From: Chaenocephalus aceratus
Lineage: Eukaryota; Chordata; Actinopteri; Perciformes; Channichthyidae
Length of the DNA stretch: 64,000 nt
Direction of reading: 5' to 3'
Assembly: GCA_023974075.1 (NCBI GenBank)
Contig: CM043785.1
Coordinates: forward strand, 25,135,859 to 25,199,858
The position numbers and the translations under genes were made by a program. Below the pieces are notes generated by a model that made no database searches, was not told the DNA's origin, and saw nothing but the letters and a program-made list of their open reading frames with translations. Below are positions 62,410 through 64,000 of the stretch, in pieces; the stretch's first letter is position 1; every line of letters begins with the position of its first letter.

Positions 62410-63110
62410 GTATGAATTACTCAAGTTATTAGCTTCAAGGTTTAAGTAGAACCACACACACTGCCTGCAGGACACAGACTTATGGGTTAACATAAAGTCA
62501 GGAAGAAATTAATTTGATCTGCATAGTGTACTCTCCTGCTATCACTGCGGACCTTACCCACCTCCTATAAGGAAGCCTTATCTCTATAATGAATAGCAGC
62601 CTGTAGATTAAATAGTCTACTTTAGTGTAGTCATACATTTCATTTCGCCATGTGAGTGCAAATTACTAGAGCTGGAAGTACAGCAGATGTCTGTATCTGA
62701 GGTGATAAAAGGGTGCATGCCACAGACTTTCACACACACAGACACACAAAGGCACTAAAAGAGCAAGCACCCACACTTCTGCATACAGTATTTTACTGCA
62801 CATGTAGGGAGGCTGGTGTAATTTTATCTGGTCAGGTTTGGAGATATTGCTTTCTGAGATGTATGTTGCCGACTCAGCACACTGGATTTGAATAGAGTTG
62901 TAGGTTATTGTTGCTGAAAGCAGAGGAAATTACATTTAAACCTGATAGGCTATACATATTTATGTTAAATTAAAACATTAAAAGACCAGATGTTTTATTA
63001 ATGATGCATTTATGTGTTCATTACTTCCATTATGTGGTACTTGGTAATGAAGGGGTTTATTTTGCTGAATTCATTACTTTGTAGGCTAAACACTATTGTA
63101 TAGCTTAACC
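62410..63110 (+). other. nsun7 intron 3, first part
   Basis: No further nsun7 exon is recognisable before the window ends. The intron continues through the transposon remnants that follow. Confidence 0.6.
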
Positions 63111-63445
63111 CAGTGGTTTTCAAACTGTGGGGCGCGGAGGTACTGCAGGAAGATTTTTTTATTTTCTCCTTTTAGCTTTGTGAAGCACCTTGAGATGACG
63201 TTGTTTTTTTAATTGTGCTATATAAATCAAATGTATTATTATTATTCTCATTGATCAGAGAGTTGTGGGCATAATGCTGCCTTTTCCAACATCCTACTTG
63301 TGTGAGATAGGCTTTTCTTGCTGCCATCAAAACGAGATACAGATCAAAGCTGAACATTGAGAATGAACTGAGAGTGGCAGTCTCAAAACAACAGCCCCGG
63401 TTTGAGATGATCTGCAAGGGAAAGCAAGCACACACAAGTCATTGA
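63111..63445 (+). mobile_element. hAT transposon remnant with a broken transposase C-terminus
   Basis: It opens CAGTGGTTTTCAAACTGTGG, a hAT terminus. From about 63281 it encodes the end of a ZBED-like hAT transposase: LPFPTSYLCEIGFS, then one frame over AIKTRYRSKLNIENELRVAV and a stop at 63443-63445. The one-base shift near 63319-63322 and the LINE tail between the pieces show that it is dead. It lies in nsun7 intron 3. Confidence 0.75.
63166..63246 (+). repeat. LINE-like 3' tail inside the hAT remnant
   Basis: TTGTGAAGCACCTTGAGATG ... GTGCTATATAAATC and a (TTA)n tail: the plus-strand counterpart of the 4026-4094 tail. Confidence 0.55.
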
Positions 63446-63449
63446 TAGG

Positions 63450-64000
<551 letters not shown>

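Overview
This is vertebrate nuclear DNA, most likely from a teleost fish, possibly spiny-rayed. The evidence is spliced genes with GT/AG introns, very abundant (CA)n/(GT)n arrays, many short DNA transposons of types common in fish, and proteins that read as fish forms of known vertebrate genes. No prokaryotic genes, CRISPR arrays, rRNA genes or convincing tRNA genes were seen. Exon models were built by hand from splice signals, reading phase and remembered family sequences.

Layout. (1) 2866-5708, minus: cntf, complete in three exons. (2) 10074-10890, plus: a small unnamed protein with one CCCH zinc finger, two exons. (3) 12303-17945, minus: zfp91, twelve coding exons, five C2H2 fingers and a long glutamine-rich tail. 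(4) 23198-28437, minus: rbm47, five coding exons with three RRMs. (5) About 32 kb of repeat-rich non-coding DNA, 28469-60647, which should hold the rbm47 5' non-coding exon(s) and first intron. (6) 60648-62409 and beyond the window, plus: the first three coding exons of nsun7.

zfp91 lies upstream of cntf in the same orientation, as in human 11q12. rbm47 and nsun7 are divergent neighbours, as in human 4p14. The window therefore joins two segments that are separate in humans. The CCCH gene lies between zfp91 and cntf on the opposite strand.

Three of the five genes carry single-base frame breaks although conserved protein continues on both sides: one in zfp91 exon 1, one in the CCCH gene, and five in the last three rbm47 exons. 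Exon-phase arithmetic independently requires a break in zfp91 exon 1 and several in rbm47. Base-level assembly error is the simplest reading; real decay of the rbm47 3' end is the alternative.

The rest is a mosaic of DNA transposons: hAT elements, a TTAA-target group, Harbinger-like and foldback elements, plus LINE 3' tails. The most unusual structure is a long palindrome at about 47.7-49.1 kb whose arms run into (CA)n and (GT)n arrays and whose left arm is split by a Harbinger-like insertion. I found no evidence for a new gene system. The strongest leads are the frame breaks, the interrupted palindrome, the unnamed CCCH gene and the dinucleotide-rich rbm47-nsun7 interval.
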